Assembly (NCBI RefSeq): GCF_000015045.1
Contig: NC_008609.1
Coordinates: 1,054,001-1,118,000, forward strand
From: Pelobacter propionicus DSM 2379
GTDB lineage: Bacteria; Desulfobacterota; Desulfuromonadia; Geobacterales; Pseudopelobacteraceae
Reading direction: 5' to 3'
DNA length: 64,000 nt
Numbering within the stretch: position 1 is the stretch's first letter; each line of letters opens with the position of its first letter. The notes under the pieces are model-generated. The model was not told where the DNA came from and did no database searches. It saw only the letters and a list, made by a program, of their open reading frames with translations. Below, one piece after another: positions 49,600 to 59,293 of this stretch. The translations under genes and the position numbers were made by a program.

Positions 49600-50178
49600 T
49601 TACCCCAGCAGGGGGATGTCGGGCAGGTTATGGAAGACGAGAGCTACGTCCCGGTATCTTTCCAGCACGCCTATGACCTCGGGCAGCGGCTCCGGCCAGA
49701 TCTCCGGCAGGTCCCGTTCCTCTCGCTCCCGTATGGAAAACGCCAGCGCTTCCCGGGGTGGGTGAAATTCGGCGCATATCCCCGGTCTGTTCCCCCGTGC
49801 ATCGATGCGGTACCAGCCGTGGTTATGCAGGAACACCGCGTTCAGCCCATGCAGGCAGTAGGGCGGGCCGCCATCGTTCACGGAGAGTCGCTGGTAGCAG
49901 AGCCCGGTGGGAATGCCGTTTGCCCTCAGCAATGCTGCCAGCAGGTGGCTCTTGGCGTAGCAGTACCCGGTGGCGTGGCGCAGCACGTGCGAGGCCTTGC
50001 AGGTCACCGGATTCAGCTGGAAGTCCCAGCTGTGCCGGATCTCGTCCCGGACGAACAGGAAGCAGCTCCGGACCAGTTCTTCCTCGTTCCCGGCGCTGCG
50101 TGCCAGTTCAGCTGCCTTCCCGGCCACCCCGGGGTCGTCGAAGTCGATGTAGGTGCTTGTTTCCAGGTATCTGTTCAT
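49600..50178 (-). CDS. Transglutaminase-like domain protein
   Basis: The 192-residue protein has the papain-like triad: Cys in GYCYAKSHLLAALLRA, His in YCLHGLNAVFLH and Asp in WYRIDARGNR. Bacterial members are proteases or amidases of unknown target. There is no signal peptide, so it should be cytosolic. The WDF segment before the Cys is typical. Confidence 0.88.
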   Translation of the reverse strand: MNRYLETSTYIDFDDPGVAGKAAELARSAGNEEELVRSCFLFVRDEIRHSWDFQLNPVTCKASHVLRHATGYCYAKSHLLAALLRANGIPTGLCYQRLSVNDGGPPYCLHGLNAVFLHNHGWYRIDARGNRPGICAEFHPPREALAFSIREREERDLPEIWPEPLPEVIGVLERYRDVALVFHNLPDIPLLG

Positions 50179-50313
50179 TCAGCCGCGCCCTTCCCGGTCC
50201 CCTCGGGCCCGTCATGGTCGATATGGATGCTTTTTTTGTGGTTGTTGTTTGTTCAACTTCAATTCTTCAATGCCAGGCACCGCTGGTTGCCACTCCTATG
50301 AAAAAGCAAATTC

Positions 50314-50703
50314 CTATCCGACCGAATCCGAGGGATCGATGTGTTCCAACTTTTCGAGCATACATGGCCTAATGTAGTCAAAGATCTCTTTTGACCATAC
50401 CGCAGACCATTTTCCTAACGGCAAAATGATGGCGCGCAGTTCCTTGCCTCGCGGAGTCAGCACGTAGCCATCAAGGGATTTTTCCACCAGATCGGCTTCA
50501 CGCAAATCCTTGATGCGGCTATTGAGGATGGAGGGGGAAATGTCGCCGCAACGTTCCTGTAAAGTGCGGAAAGTGCATGGACCTTCTTCCAGGTTCCACA
50601 GAACGCCGAGTGCCCAGCGGCGGCCCAAAAGGTCGAACAGGGCGTTGATCGGCGAACCGGAAAGAGAACCGCGTACTTTTTTTCCGGGACTTGGAATGGA
50701 CAT
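50314..50703 (-). CDS. HxlR-family winged-helix regulator
   Basis: The 129-residue protein has the HxlR pattern: LFDLLGRRWALGVLWNLEEGPCTFRTLQERCGDISPSILNSRIKDLREADLV and a wing with TPRGKEL. HxlR proteins often sense reactive aldehydes, quinones or oxidants through Cys. It follows the tautomerase gene on the same strand, and probably regulates it. Confidence 0.9.
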   Translation of the reverse strand: MSIPSPGKKVRGSLSGSPINALFDLLGRRWALGVLWNLEEGPCTFRTLQERCGDISPSILNSRIKDLREADLVEKSLDGYVLTPRGKELRAIILPLGKWSAVWSKEIFDYIRPCMLEKLEHIDPSDSVG

Positions 50704-50788
50704 CGGAAACGATCATCTCCTTTTCGTTGCGAATAATCAGGCACTGATTCTGTTGCCGCGGACAAGTGGAATCAGTGCCTGGAGTGAG

Positions 50789-50989
50789 TTAACGAGCTTG
50801 CGCGGCCTTGATTTCGGCGAGAGTCAGACCTCCAACCCCGATGTTGACGCTGTCGAGTTCATTAATTAAAATAGTGAACTTTTCAGCGGGAATATTCGTG
50901 GTCTCCGCGGCGGTCTTTGTCACGTTTTTGATTAACGCCTTTTTGGTTTCCGTATCCGTGCTGTGCATATCAATGGTGATAACTGGCAT
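50789..50989 (-). CDS. 4-oxalocrotonate tautomerase family protein
   Basis: The 66-residue protein begins MPVITIDMHS, so the catalytic Pro becomes the first residue after Met removal. It has TKKALIKNVTKTAAETTNIPAEKFTILINE as in the family. It tautomerises a small enol or keto acid. AAGGAG precedes the ATG. Confidence 0.88.
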   Translation of the reverse strand: MPVITIDMHSTDTETKKALIKNVTKTAAETTNIPAEKFTILINELDSVNIGVGGLTLAEIKAAQAR

Positions 50990-51395
50990 GAAAATCTCCT
51001 TGCTGGTTTTTTATAGCGCGCTATCGATTTTGTAGCATGCTGTTAAAAGCGTAGCAAGGGCTTTTTGTGTTTACCTTGGGGGGATTCCGGGGACAGTTTA
51101 CAAAATGGGAGCTGTTTCGGCGGCACCACCCGCCCCATTGCTGTAAAACTTTGCCAATCTATACGGGATGGGAAGCCTGGTCAATTTTTCTAATGATTGA
51201 GAGGGGCTTTATGCCATGGGCGTTTTGGCGTCATGGCGGAACCGGACGTCAGTTTGGAAACGTGTGAGGGGTAAATGTGCATATGTGGGATGCGACTACC
51301 GCCTCATCCGGCCCGCGACCACCTACTCCCTTGGGGGGAAGTGATAAGCCGAATATAGATACCGCTCGGCTTCCGAAATCTCGGTTCGCCTGATC
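50990..51395. other. About 400 bases without a gene
   Basis: The stretch holds AT-rich sequence near 51005-51060, probably the promoter of the tautomerase gene, and GC-richer sequence after. Short frames are not supported. I looked for a GEMM-type riboswitch and did not find its conserved core. Confidence 0.5.
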
Positions 51396-51722
51396 TCAAG
51401 GCGTATTTTTAGAAGTCTCTTCGGCATGTCGCTGCCCGACAGGTCTCGATTCCCCGGCCTTTGAATCCAGATATGCCGTATAGGGCAGGAGAAGCGTGTC
51501 GGCAACCAGGCTCAAGGGAAGATCCATAATCGCGAGTGGCCAGAAGGCACGGAGTACACCGGCGGATTTGTCCGTGGCCATGGAGATCATTACCGCATCC
51601 ACGCGTGTACCGCAATACACGCGGGTGCTGCCGCAGTGGAATCTTTCCTCAAAGGTTTCGGTGAGTGTGGCGCAGCCAGAGGTCAGTAACATCGCTGCAA
51701 TAACGGTGAATACCCAGCGCAT
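51396..51722 (-). CDS. YceK/YidQ-family lipoprotein
   Basis: The 108-residue protein has a signal peptide with lipobox (VIAAMLLTSGC) and the pattern YCGTRVDAVMI and LAIMDLPLSLVADTLLLPYT known from YceK/YidQ lipoproteins. It should be anchored to a membrane through its N-terminal Cys; function unknown. Frames on the opposite strand are shadows. Confidence 0.82.
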   Translation of the reverse strand: MRWVFTVIAAMLLTSGCATLTETFEERFHCGSTRVYCGTRVDAVMISMATDKSAGVLRAFWPLAIMDLPLSLVADTLLLPYTAYLDSKAGESRPVGQRHAEETSKNTP

Positions 51723-51859
51723 ATGTTGTGGTTCCTTTTCCGGTGTTCCGGGGGCACCGTAGAATTCCCCTGTCCCATACGGGATGGGGAGGGGTAAAAC
51801 ATCAGCGCCCCGGCTCCTGTGGGAACCGGGGCGCTCTGCTTAGGGCATGTCCGGAGCCG

Positions 51860-53539
51860 TCAGGCCCTGGTCAACTGGCGGTACTTGATGCGGTGCGGCT
51901 GGTCGGCTGCCGCGCCAAGCCTTCTCTTCCTGTCCTCCTCGTACTCCGAGTAGTTGCCGTCGAAGAAGACCACGCTGGAATCCCCCTCAAAGGCCAGGAT
52001 GTGGGTGGCGATGCGGTCCAGGAACCAGCGGTCGTGGCTGATGACCACGGCGCAGCCGGCGAAGTTCTCCAGCGCCTCCTCCAGGGCGCGCATGGTGTTC
52101 ACGTCCAGGTCGTTGGTCGGCTCGTCCAGGAGGAGAAGGTTGGCCCCCTCTTTCAGCATGCGGGCCATGTGCACCCGGTTCCGCTCGCCTCCGGAGAGCA
52201 TGCCCAGTTTCTTCTGCTGATCCGACCCGGAGAAGTTGAAGCGCGAAACGTAGCCACGGGAGTTAACCGAAATCTTGCCCAGCTGGATCTGCTCGTCGCC
52301 GCCGGAGATGGCTTCCCAGATGGTCTGGTCCGGCTTGAGCGCGTCCCTGGACTGGTCCATGTAGCCCAGCTTGACCGTCTCGCCGATGCGGATGCTGCCG
52401 GAATCGCACTGTTCCTGGCTGGTGATCAGGCGGAAGAGGGTGGTCTTGCCGGCGCCGTTGGCGCCGATGACGCCGACGATGCCGCCCGGCGGCAGGTTGA
52501 AGGTCAGGTTCTCGTACAGCAGGCGATCGCCATACCCCTTGGAAACGCCGTTGAACTCCACGACCACTCCACCCAGGCGCGGTCCGGGCGGGATGTAGAT
52601 CTCCAGATCCTTGGCCTGCTTCTCGCTCTCCTGGGTGAGCAGCTGCTCGTAGGAGCTGATACGCGCCTTGCCCTTGGCGTGGCGCCCCTTGGGAGACATC
52701 CTGATCCACTCCAGCTCCCGCTGCAGGGTCTTCTGGCGCTCGCTGGCATTTTTTTCCTCCTGGGCCAGTCGGTTCTGCTTCTGCTCCAGCCAGGATGAGT
52801 AATTTCCTTTCCAGGGAATCCCCTCGCCCCGGTCCAGTTCCAGAATCCAGCCGGCAACGTTGTCCAGGAAGTAGCGGTCATGGGTGACGGCGATGACCGT
52901 GCCGGGGTAGCTGTGCAGGTGGTGCTCCAGCCAGGCCACGGTTTCGGCGTCCAGGTGGTTGGTCGGTTCGTCCAAAAGCAGGATGTCCGGTTTCTTCAGC
53001 AGCAGGCGGCAGAGTGCCACGCGGCGCTTTTCCCCGCCGGAGAGCACCTTGACCTGCGTGTCGCCCGGCGGGCAGCGCAGGGCGTCCATGGCCATCTCCA
53101 GGCGGCTGTCCAGGTCCCAGGCGTCCAGGTGGTCCAGCTTCTCCTGTAGCTCGGCCTGGCGCTCGCACAGCTTTTCAAAGTCGGCGTCAGGTTCGGAAAA
53201 CTTGTCGGTGATAGCGTTGAATTCCGCCAGCAGATCCACCGTTTCCTGTACACCTTCCTCGACCACCTGGCGCACGCTTTTGTCCTCGTCCAGAAGCGGT
53301 TCCTGCTCCAGATAGCCCACCGTGTAGCCGGGGGAGAGAACGGCCTGGCCGTTGAACTCCTTGTCCACGCCGGCCATGATCTTAAGCAGAGAACTCTTGC
53401 CCGACCCGTTCAGCCCCAGGACGCCGATCTTCGCGCCGTAAAAGTAGGAGAGCGATATATCCTTGATGACCGGTTTCTTGTCATAGAACTTGCTGACCCG
53501 CATCATGGAATAGATAACTTTATTTGGTTCGATTGCCAC
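51860..53539 (-). CDS. ettA: Energy-dependent translational throttle protein EttA (ABC-F)
   Basis: From GTG 53539 (GAGGAGG upstream) the protein has 559 residues, the standard length. Two ABC domains are seen: GLNGSGKSS with LSGGEKRRV and LLLDEPTNHLD; then GANGAGKTT with LSGGERNRV and LLLDEPTNDLD. EttA binds the ribosomal E site and adjusts initiation to energy state. Two Walker B Glu-Pro-Thr-Asn boxes are intact. Confidence 0.95.
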   Translation of the reverse strand: MAIEPNKVIYSMMRVSKFYDKKPVIKDISLSYFYGAKIGVLGLNGSGKSSLLKIMAGVDKEFNGQAVLSPGYTVGYLEQEPLLDEDKSVRQVVEEGVQETVDLLAEFNAITDKFSEPDADFEKLCERQAELQEKLDHLDAWDLDSRLEMAMDALRCPPGDTQVKVLSGGEKRRVALCRLLLKKPDILLLDEPTNHLDAETVAWLEHHLHSYPGTVIAVTHDRYFLDNVAGWILELDRGEGIPWKGNYSSWLEQKQNRLAQEEKNASERQKTLQRELEWIRMSPKGRHAKGKARISSYEQLLTQESEKQAKDLEIYIPPGPRLGGVVVEFNGVSKGYGDRLLYENLTFNLPPGGIVGVIGANGAGKTTLFRLITSQEQCDSGSIRIGETVKLGYMDQSRDALKPDQTIWEAISGGDEQIQLGKISVNSRGYVSRFNFSGSDQQKKLGMLSGGERNRVHMARMLKEGANLLLLDEPTNDLDVNTMRALEEALENFAGCAVVISHDRWFLDRIATHILAFEGDSSVVFFDGNYSEYEEDRKRRLGAAADQPHRIKYRQLTRA

Positions 53540-53906
53540 GCTGGCGCCTCCTCGTATGAATGATGCCATTCTTGTACACGTCCGGAGCAAAGCCTGTCAA
53601 CCGCTTTGGCGCGGCCTGGCAGCAGCATCTCCTTGACACTGCTGGTAAAAAAGGTACTATTTGTTCGTATCCGGACGCGAAGCGCCCATGACTTTTGTCA
53701 CCCCGAATACGGTGTTTTATGTGTGGGTGGCGTATCCTTCGCCGGCTTCGATCATCGCCCTTGAGTTTACCCCGGCCCAGGAGGTCAGCCCTCGCCGGGG
53801 CGTTGGCGTTGTCCGGGACAACCGGGCGAAAGCATTCCAGGCGGGAGCTGTCCTGGGCGTATCGCGGATGCTGGTTTACCTTTCATGAGCACAAGGAGAA
53901 TACCCG
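53540..53906. other. Divergent intergenic region of about 370 bases
   Basis: Separates ettA and the ferritin-like gene. TTGACA near 53633 and TACTAT near 53654 suggest a plus-strand promoter (TTGACA-15-TACTAT). A 75-codon frame at 53661 has no protein-like features. Confidence 0.5.
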
Positions 53907-54398
53907 ATGGGGATTGATGTTCAGGAGGCTATCAGACGCTCCATCTATACGGAACGAAATGCCATGTACTTTTATCTGCTGGGGGCGGAGAAGATACAGG
54001 ACGAGGCAGCCCGTGCCCTGTTTCTGCTCCTGGCCAGCGAAGAGCGCGAGCATGCGGCGCACTTTTACAGCATCTACCGGGGAGATGACATTCCCTCTCT
54101 GGACCAGTTTCTGGATACCGTCCCCGAGAACGCTTCCCTCTGGCTCTCGTCTCTCACCGAACTGATCGAGAGCGATTTCTGCGAGCAGCGGGCCATGGAA
54201 CTGGCCCTGGAGCGGGAGAGGAGCCTGGAGGAGTCGCTGCTGCAGATCGCTTCCACGATCGACGACCCCGAGGCGCGGGATGTCTACGAGAGCAACGCCC
54301 AGGAGACCAACAACCACTACCTGCTGATCGAGTCGGAGTATGCCCGCATCATGGGAATGGTTCACGAGTGCGACATGGACACCTACGTGAGGGAGTAG
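53907..54398 (+). CDS. Ferritin-like/rubrerythrin-type diiron protein
   Basis: The 163-residue four-helix protein has Glu in YTERNAMYFYLLGAEK, Glu-Glu-x-x-His in ASEEREHAAHFY, and a later pair ESNAQETNNHYLLIESEYARI. These fit a diiron centre. The rubredoxin domain is absent. A role in peroxide reduction or iron handling is likely. A hairpin at 54437-54467 follows. Confidence 0.85.
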   Translation: MGIDVQEAIRRSIYTERNAMYFYLLGAEKIQDEAARALFLLLASEEREHAAHFYSIYRGDDIPSLDQFLDTVPENASLWLSSLTELIESDFCEQRAMELALERERSLEESLLQIASTIDDPEARDVYESNAQETNNHYLLIESEYARIMGMVHECDMDTYVRE

Positions 54399-54436
54399 GT
54401 GTCTTCCGGCCAGCCCGAGCCGATTCACCCATGTGA

Positions 54437-54467
54437 CTGCCCATTCCGTGTGCCACCGAATGGGCAG
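54437..54467. terminator. Terminator-like hairpin
   Basis: CTGCCCATTC (54437-54446) pairs over 10 bases with GAATGGGCAG (54458-54467). The T-run is weak. It follows the ferritin-like gene. Confidence 0.5.
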
Positions 54468-54623
54468 AGCTGTTTGTGGTTACGCTGTTTTACAGCATAT
54501 GGCGGAGGCAGCCATGCATCCCGTCGCGGCTGAAAAGCCTGAAGTAACCTCCTGAAACTGCCGATGCGTTAAGTCAGACGGTCCGCCTGGACAGATCCAA
54601 CGACAGAGATATGGGGACGGGAA

Positions 54624-55022
54624 ATGGCTAACGCAGCGGTGGAGATAAAGGTTCCGGCTGATATCGAATACAGGGTGATCGGGAATGCCCTTGGCCTTAT
54701 GATCGCCTGCGGCGGCCTTCTGGGCGGCATGATGATATCCCAGGGGAGCACAGACTACTGGCGGGAGGATATCGTCCCGCTGGGGCTGGCTTTCCTGCTG
54801 GCGTTCCGTTTGATGAGGAGCCTCGTCATGACCATGGCCGCTGCCCAGGCACTGCCCGCGCGTTCAGTCCCTTCCGTTTCCCGTGGGGACATCCATCAGG
54901 AGCATGCCAGCATTGGGCAGCTTCCCGAAACCACGAACTACACCCCCGAACAGGTGATCGAAGAGGTCGCCAAGCGCATCGAGTCGCAGAAGGCCAATGC
55001 CGCCAAGCGTGCCGTGAAGTAG
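54624..55022 (+). CDS. Membrane protein of unknown function
   Basis: The 132-residue protein has two hydrophobic segments (ALGLMIACGGLLGGMMI and IVPLGLAFLLAFRLM) and a hydrophilic C-terminal tail with TPEQVIEEVAKRIESQKAN. I recognise no family. It is 22 bases before the GspE-like gene, so it is probably cotranscribed and may belong to the same machine. Confidence 0.65.
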   Translation: MANAAVEIKVPADIEYRVIGNALGLMIACGGLLGGMMISQGSTDYWREDIVPLGLAFLLAFRLMRSLVMTMAAAQALPARSVPSVSRGDIHQEHASIGQLPETTNYTPEQVIEEVAKRIESQKANAAKRAVK

Positions 55023-55044
55023 CGCCGGTCCTGCCGAAGGAACC

Positions 55045-56835
55045 ATGTCCGAAACCAGAGAACTCACCGTAGAAAACATCGCCCACCTCTTGAAGCAGCG
55101 CGGCCTCCTCTCGGCCGCGCAGGTGAAGGACCTCCTGGCGCGGGAAAAAGCCCAGCAAACGCGACTGGTTTCCTTGCACCACCCTGGCGCCCTGCGCCGC
55201 GGCCATCCCGTGGCGGAGCTGGTTTCTCCCGCCGAGCTGATCGCCTCGTTCAATCTGGAAATCTGCGACGCCCCTGGCTCCTGGCTGACCGAGGATGTCA
55301 TCACCGAGGTGGTGGCCGACAAGCTGGGCATCCCCTACCTGAAGATCGACCCGCTCAAACTCAACCTGGACGTCGTAACCGCCCACATCCCGCGTCCCTT
55401 CGCCCTCAAACACCTGATCGTTACCGTTGCCGAGGAACCGGGGGCCATCACGGTCGCCGTGGCCAACCCTTTCAACCTGCATCTGGTGGATGAACTGGCT
55501 GCCGCGCGGAGATTGGCGATCCGGCGGGTGCTCAGTTCCAAGAGCGATATCCTCAAGATCCTGCGGGAGTTTTACGGTTTTCGCGCCTCGGTGGTGGCTG
55601 CCGAGGCCGAGGCGGCAAACGGTGTTGACCTGGGCAACCTGGAGCAGTTTGTCAGGCTTAAGGGGCAGGGGGAGATCGAGAGTAACGACAAACATGTGGT
55701 GGCAGCGGTGGAATTCCTGCTGCAGTACGCCTTTGACCAGCGTGCCAGCGATATCCATATCGAGCCCAAGCGCGAGAAGTCGTTGGTGCGCTTCCGGCTG
55801 GACGGGGTCATGCATAACATCCACAGCATTCCCAAGCAGCTGCACGCCCCGATGGTGTCGCGCATCAAGCTTCTCTCCCGCATGGACCTGGCCGAGAAGC
55901 GCCGTCCCCAGGATGGCCGCATCAAGACCAGCGTCAACGCCAAGGAGATGGAACTGCGCGTCTCCACCGTACCGGTGGCCTTTGGGGAAAAGGTGGTCAT
56001 AAGGATCTTCGATCCGGATATCCTGCTGCAGGACCTGGACAGCATGGGCTTTAATCCCCGTGAGCTGACGCTGTACAACTCCTTCATCAACCGCCCCAAC
56101 GGCATTATTCTGGTAACCGGCCCCACCGGCAGCGGCAAGACCACCACGCTCTACTCCACCCTGAGGAAGCTCTCCTCGCCCGAGGTCAATATCGTTACGG
56201 TAGAGGACCCGATCGAGATGGTAATGGAGGAGTTCAACCAGATCGGCGTTCAGCATGCCATCGGCGTGGGGTTCGATACCATCCTGCGCAACATCCTGCG
56301 CCAGGACCCGGACGTGATCATGATCGGCGAAATCCGCGACCGGGAGACCGCTGAAAACGCCGTGCAGGCCGCTTTGACCGGGCACCTGGTGCTCTCGACC
56401 CTGCACACCAACGATTCGGTCTCGTCCATCATCCGCCTGCTGGACTTGGGGGTGCCGTCGTTTCTGATCTCGGCCACGGTAATCGGCATCATCGCCCAGC
56501 GCCTGGTGCGCAGGATCTGCCCTCGTTGCAGGAGCGAGCGGGAACTGACTTCTGCCGAACAGGAGTACCTGCGGCTGGGCAAGAAGGGGCTTACGGTCTG
56601 GGAGGGCAAGGGGTGTAAGGAGTGCCGCGGTACCGGGTACAAGGGGCGCACCGGACTGTTCGAGGTGCTGGATATGAGCGACCGTATCAAGGGACTGATC
56701 AGCGCCGACGTGGAACTGGCCGACCTGCTGGCTGCGGCTGGCGAGGATGGCCTGATAACCCTGCGCCAGGTGGCGGTGCGCAAGATGCTGGAAGGGATCA
56801 CGACCTATGAGGAAGTCATCGCCATGACAGGTTAA
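55045..56835 (+). CDS. GspE/PilB-type secretion ATPase
   Basis: The 596-residue hexameric ATPase has an N-terminal MshEN/T2SSE domain (about 1-150), Walker A GPTGSGKTTTL, Asp box and Walker B EIRDRETAENAVQAA, His box LSTLHTND and a tetra-Cys zinc site (CPRC...CKEC). It powers a type II secretion or type IV pilus system. No other secretion gene is in view, so GspE and PilB cannot be told apart safely. Confidence 0.9.
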   Translation: MSETRELTVENIAHLLKQRGLLSAAQVKDLLAREKAQQTRLVSLHHPGALRRGHPVAELVSPAELIASFNLEICDAPGSWLTEDVITEVVADKLGIPYLKIDPLKLNLDVVTAHIPRPFALKHLIVTVAEEPGAITVAVANPFNLHLVDELAAARRLAIRRVLSSKSDILKILREFYGFRASVVAAEAEAANGVDLGNLEQFVRLKGQGEIESNDKHVVAAVEFLLQYAFDQRASDIHIEPKREKSLVRFRLDGVMHNIHSIPKQLHAPMVSRIKLLSRMDLAEKRRPQDGRIKTSVNAKEMELRVSTVPVAFGEKVVIRIFDPDILLQDLDSMGFNPRELTLYNSFINRPNGIILVTGPTGSGKTTTLYSTLRKLSSPEVNIVTVEDPIEMVMEEFNQIGVQHAIGVGFDTILRNILRQDPDVIMIGEIRDRETAENAVQAALTGHLVLSTLHTNDSVSSIIRLLDLGVPSFLISATVIGIIAQRLVRRICPRCRSERELTSAEQEYLRLGKKGLTVWEGKGCKECRGTGYKGRTGLFEVLDMSDRIKGLISADVELADLLAAAGEDGLITLRQVAVRKMLEGITTYEEVIAMTG

Positions 56836-56856
56836 GCGCTCACCGACCTGCGTGAC

Positions 56857-56896
56857 GCACAAAAAAACCGCCCGGGAATCAGGCGGTTTTTTTGTG
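56857..56896. terminator. Bidirectional terminator after the ATPase gene
   Basis: AAAAAAACCGCC pairs with GGCGGTTTTTTT, with a short loop. It stands between convergent genes. Confidence 0.85.
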
Positions 56897-56938
56897 TGGA
56901 GAATCTTCGCGATGTCAGCAGGCGGAGAGCCGGCGACC

Positions 56939-57994
56939 CTAGTCCAGCCTCTGGCGGTAGGCGCTGAGAAGTCTCGCATCCTCCGCATAGGTGACCGGAT
57001 AGATGAACGGCACCGGCTGCGGCTGCATATCGCTGTCCACGTTGCGGAAGGTGAACAGGCAGGAGTTGGAGAGCGACTTGTCGCCGGCGTTGCGGTTGAA
57101 ACGCTCGATATCGGACTGTACCGTAACGGTCGTTCTGCCGGTGTAAACCACCCTGGCGGTGAATTTCAGCTGGTCCCCAAGCAGTACCGGCTGGTTGAAG
57201 TTGATGCGGTTTACCTGGCACGGCACCGCCCTGTTGGGGGCGACCATCTCGGCCGCCAGGGCTGCCAGTTCGTAGGCCTTCCTGATCAGATAGCCACCGA
57301 AGATGGTCTTGGGGACGTTCTCCTGTTCGGGATAGGCCCGGCAGGTGGACTCCAGCACCAGCTGGCCGGCGCGTATGCCGCTGAACCCCTCCTCCTCCTG
57401 CTCCTTGTGCAGTTTCTTGAGAAACAAGTACTCGTCCAAGGAGGGCATCTCCTCGGCCTGGGCCAGCCCGTCGCGATACGCCTGACGACGCAGTTCCGCC
57501 TTCTGGTAGCGCTTCTTGTCAAGCTCCTGCGGGTACTGGAGCGGAGGGAGGGAGAGGCTTCTGGCCTCGCCGCTGTCTGCGGAGCGGGCCACCATGGTGA
57601 AATAGCAGCTGGCCAGGTGGCTCGACCCCTCTCCCAAGCGCTCGACCCGTATGCCCACCTCCATGGATGACCTGCCCACGTGGTTTATCTGGGACGAGAA
57701 GACCAGGTCGCGCTTGGTGTCGGCGGGGTTTCTGAGGACGATGTTGTCCACCGCCGCGGTAACCACCCGCGCCTCGGGGTAGAATCTCTGCACATAGGCC
57801 ATGGCCGTATTCTCTGCCACCTTGTCCAGTGTCTCCAGGATTTTGCCGAAGCGTATGTTGCCGACTATGCTGCTGTCCCGTGCCAGGAAGCGCCTGGCGA
57901 CAACCGGGTCCGTGGAAAACGGCAGGATGAACAGGTACCGGGTGTCATGGGGGCTGAGCGCGGTGTCGCCATTCAGCTTGTTGTCATCGGTCAT
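56939..57994 (-). CDS. Double-hotdog acyl-CoA thioesterase
   Basis: From ATG 57994 (GAGGAGC upstream) the protein has 351 residues. Two hotdog halves can be seen: IVGNIRFGKILETLDKVAENTAMAY with NIVLRNPADTKRDL, and KTIFGGYLIRKAYELAALAAEM with INFNQPVLLGDQLKFTA. This is the BFIT/ACOT layout with two thioesterase domains. It cleaves acyl-CoA; chain length is not predictable. Confidence 0.85.
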   Translation of the reverse strand: MTDDNKLNGDTALSPHDTRYLFILPFSTDPVVARRFLARDSSIVGNIRFGKILETLDKVAENTAMAYVQRFYPEARVVTAAVDNIVLRNPADTKRDLVFSSQINHVGRSSMEVGIRVERLGEGSSHLASCYFTMVARSADSGEARSLSLPPLQYPQELDKKRYQKAELRRQAYRDGLAQAEEMPSLDEYLFLKKLHKEQEEEGFSGIRAGQLVLESTCRAYPEQENVPKTIFGGYLIRKAYELAALAAEMVAPNRAVPCQVNRINFNQPVLLGDQLKFTARVVYTGRTTVTVQSDIERFNRNAGDKSLSNSCLFTFRNVDSDMQPQPVPFIYPVTYAEDARLLSAYRQRLD

Positions 57995-58039
57995 ATTCAT
58001 GCTCCTCGTGGAGGTCTCATCACGCCGGATCGCGGCGGG

Positions 58040-59293
58040 TTACTTCAGGCTGGAGATGTAGGCGCGCACACCCTCCAGGATCCCCTCGGCGGTAGCTTCC
58101 TGGTAGGCGGGGTCCTTCAGGCGGGCTTCCTCCTCGACGTTGCTGACAAAGGCGGTCTCCACCAGGATGCTGGGCATGGTGGCGCCCACCAGGACATAGA
58201 AGGGGCCCTGCTTGACCCCCAGGTTCCTGACGTCGGCATGCAGTCCGTGGATCTTTTTGTGCAGCGCCTTCTGCACGTCGTTGGCCAGGTGTGCCGAGTC
58301 GTTCAGCTTGTAGTTGGCCATCAGGTCGAACAGGATGGCCTGCAGCACGCTGACCTTCTCCAGGGTTGTGCCGTTTTCCTTGGCCGCCAGGCGGGCCGCC
58401 TTCTCCGTCTTGGCGAGGCTCAGGTAGTAGGTTTCGATGCCCGATGCGGCGTGGTTGGGGGCGGCATTGGCGTGGATCGAGAGGAACAGGTCGGCGTTGA
58501 CCTTGTTGGCGATGGCGGTGCGCTCCTCCAGGGGGATGAAGACGTCGCTGGTGCGGGTCATGACCACATTCAGCCCCAGTTCCTCCCGAAGTAGCTCGCG
58601 CAGCTTGAGTCCGATGGCCAGCACCACATCCTTCTCCTGGGTGCCGCCCGCTCCCACGGCTCCCGGGTCGTGGCCCCCATGGCCGGGATCCAGCACGATG
58701 CGGCGAATCTTGGAGTGGCTGACCTTGCGCGGCGACTTTGTTCGCTTCGTTACCGCCGCCACTTCGCTGCGTCCGGGCTCCGCTGTCGGGGCGGGGGGCG
58801 TGCTGAGTGTCTGCTCCATGCGGGAAATCTCGGTGGGGCGTTCGCCGCGCACATCGATCACCAGGCGCGCCGGGGTGGAGAGGGGAAATACCTTGTAGCT
58901 CTTGATATTCTGCGTGTCCAGCACCACCCGCACCACCTCTGGCCGGTACTGGGCCACGCGCACTCCCTTCAGCAGGCCGTCGCCGATGGTGATGTTTTTG
59001 ATCCCCATGGCCAGCCTGCTGCGTTTGATGTCGATGAAGATCCTGCCCTGTTTGCCGTTGCCCCCCTTGCCCAGTTCATGGGCTTCCCAGACCACGTCCT
59101 GGTCCAGTTCTATTGAAACGCGGGTGTAGTCGGGGGTAGACCAGTGCTTGATGTCGTTCAGGACGGCCAGGGGGCGCCGGGTGGCGGAACTCTGTGACGT
59201 GAAGGCGGTCTGGCTCTTCCTGGCGGCCTGGCTATGCAGTGGCAGCAGGCAGGTCAGCAGCAGGCAGACGAGTATGTGCAGGATTCTGTTCAT
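58040..59293 (-). CDS. N-acetylmuramoyl-L-alanine amidase (AmiC type)
   Basis: From ATG 59293 the protein has 417 residues with a signal peptide (ILHILVCLLLTCLLPLHSQA). An AMIN domain (about 50-155) is followed by an Amidase_3 domain with zinc ligands in LDPGHGGHDPGAVG and SIHANA and a final VETAFVSN. It cuts septal peptidoglycan in the periplasm. Longer in-frame starts exist but would hide the signal peptide. Confidence 0.92.
   Translation of the reverse strand: MNRILHILVCLLLTCLLPLHSQAARKSQTAFTSQSSATRRPLAVLNDIKHWSTPDYTRVSIELDQDVVWEAHELGKGGNGKQGRIFIDIKRSRLAMGIKNITIGDGLLKGVRVAQYRPEVVRVVLDTQNIKSYKVFPLSTPARLVIDVRGERPTEISRMEQTLSTPPAPTAEPGRSEVAAVTKRTKSPRKVSHSKIRRIVLDPGHGGHDPGAVGAGGTQEKDVVLAIGLKLRELLREELGLNVVMTRTSDVFIPLEERTAIANKVNADLFLSIHANAAPNHAASGIETYYLSLAKTEKAARLAAKENGTTLEKVSVLQAILFDLMANYKLNDSAHLANDVQKALHKKIHGLHADVRNLGVKQGPFYVLVGATMPSILVETAFVSNVEEEARLKDPAYQEATAEGILEGVRAYISSLK

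Noticed and set aside
50990-51395. Cyclic-dinucleotide (GEMM) riboswitch
   Set aside because: The conserved core and tetraloop receptor could not be recognised.
53661-53888. 75-codon frame before the ferritin-like gene
   Set aside because: No SD, no conserved-looking residues; lies where the promoter is expected.
54826-56988. 720-codon minus-strand frame opposite the GspE/PilB gene
   Set aside because: Its composition is low-complexity and it lies fully antisense to an ATPase with complete motifs.
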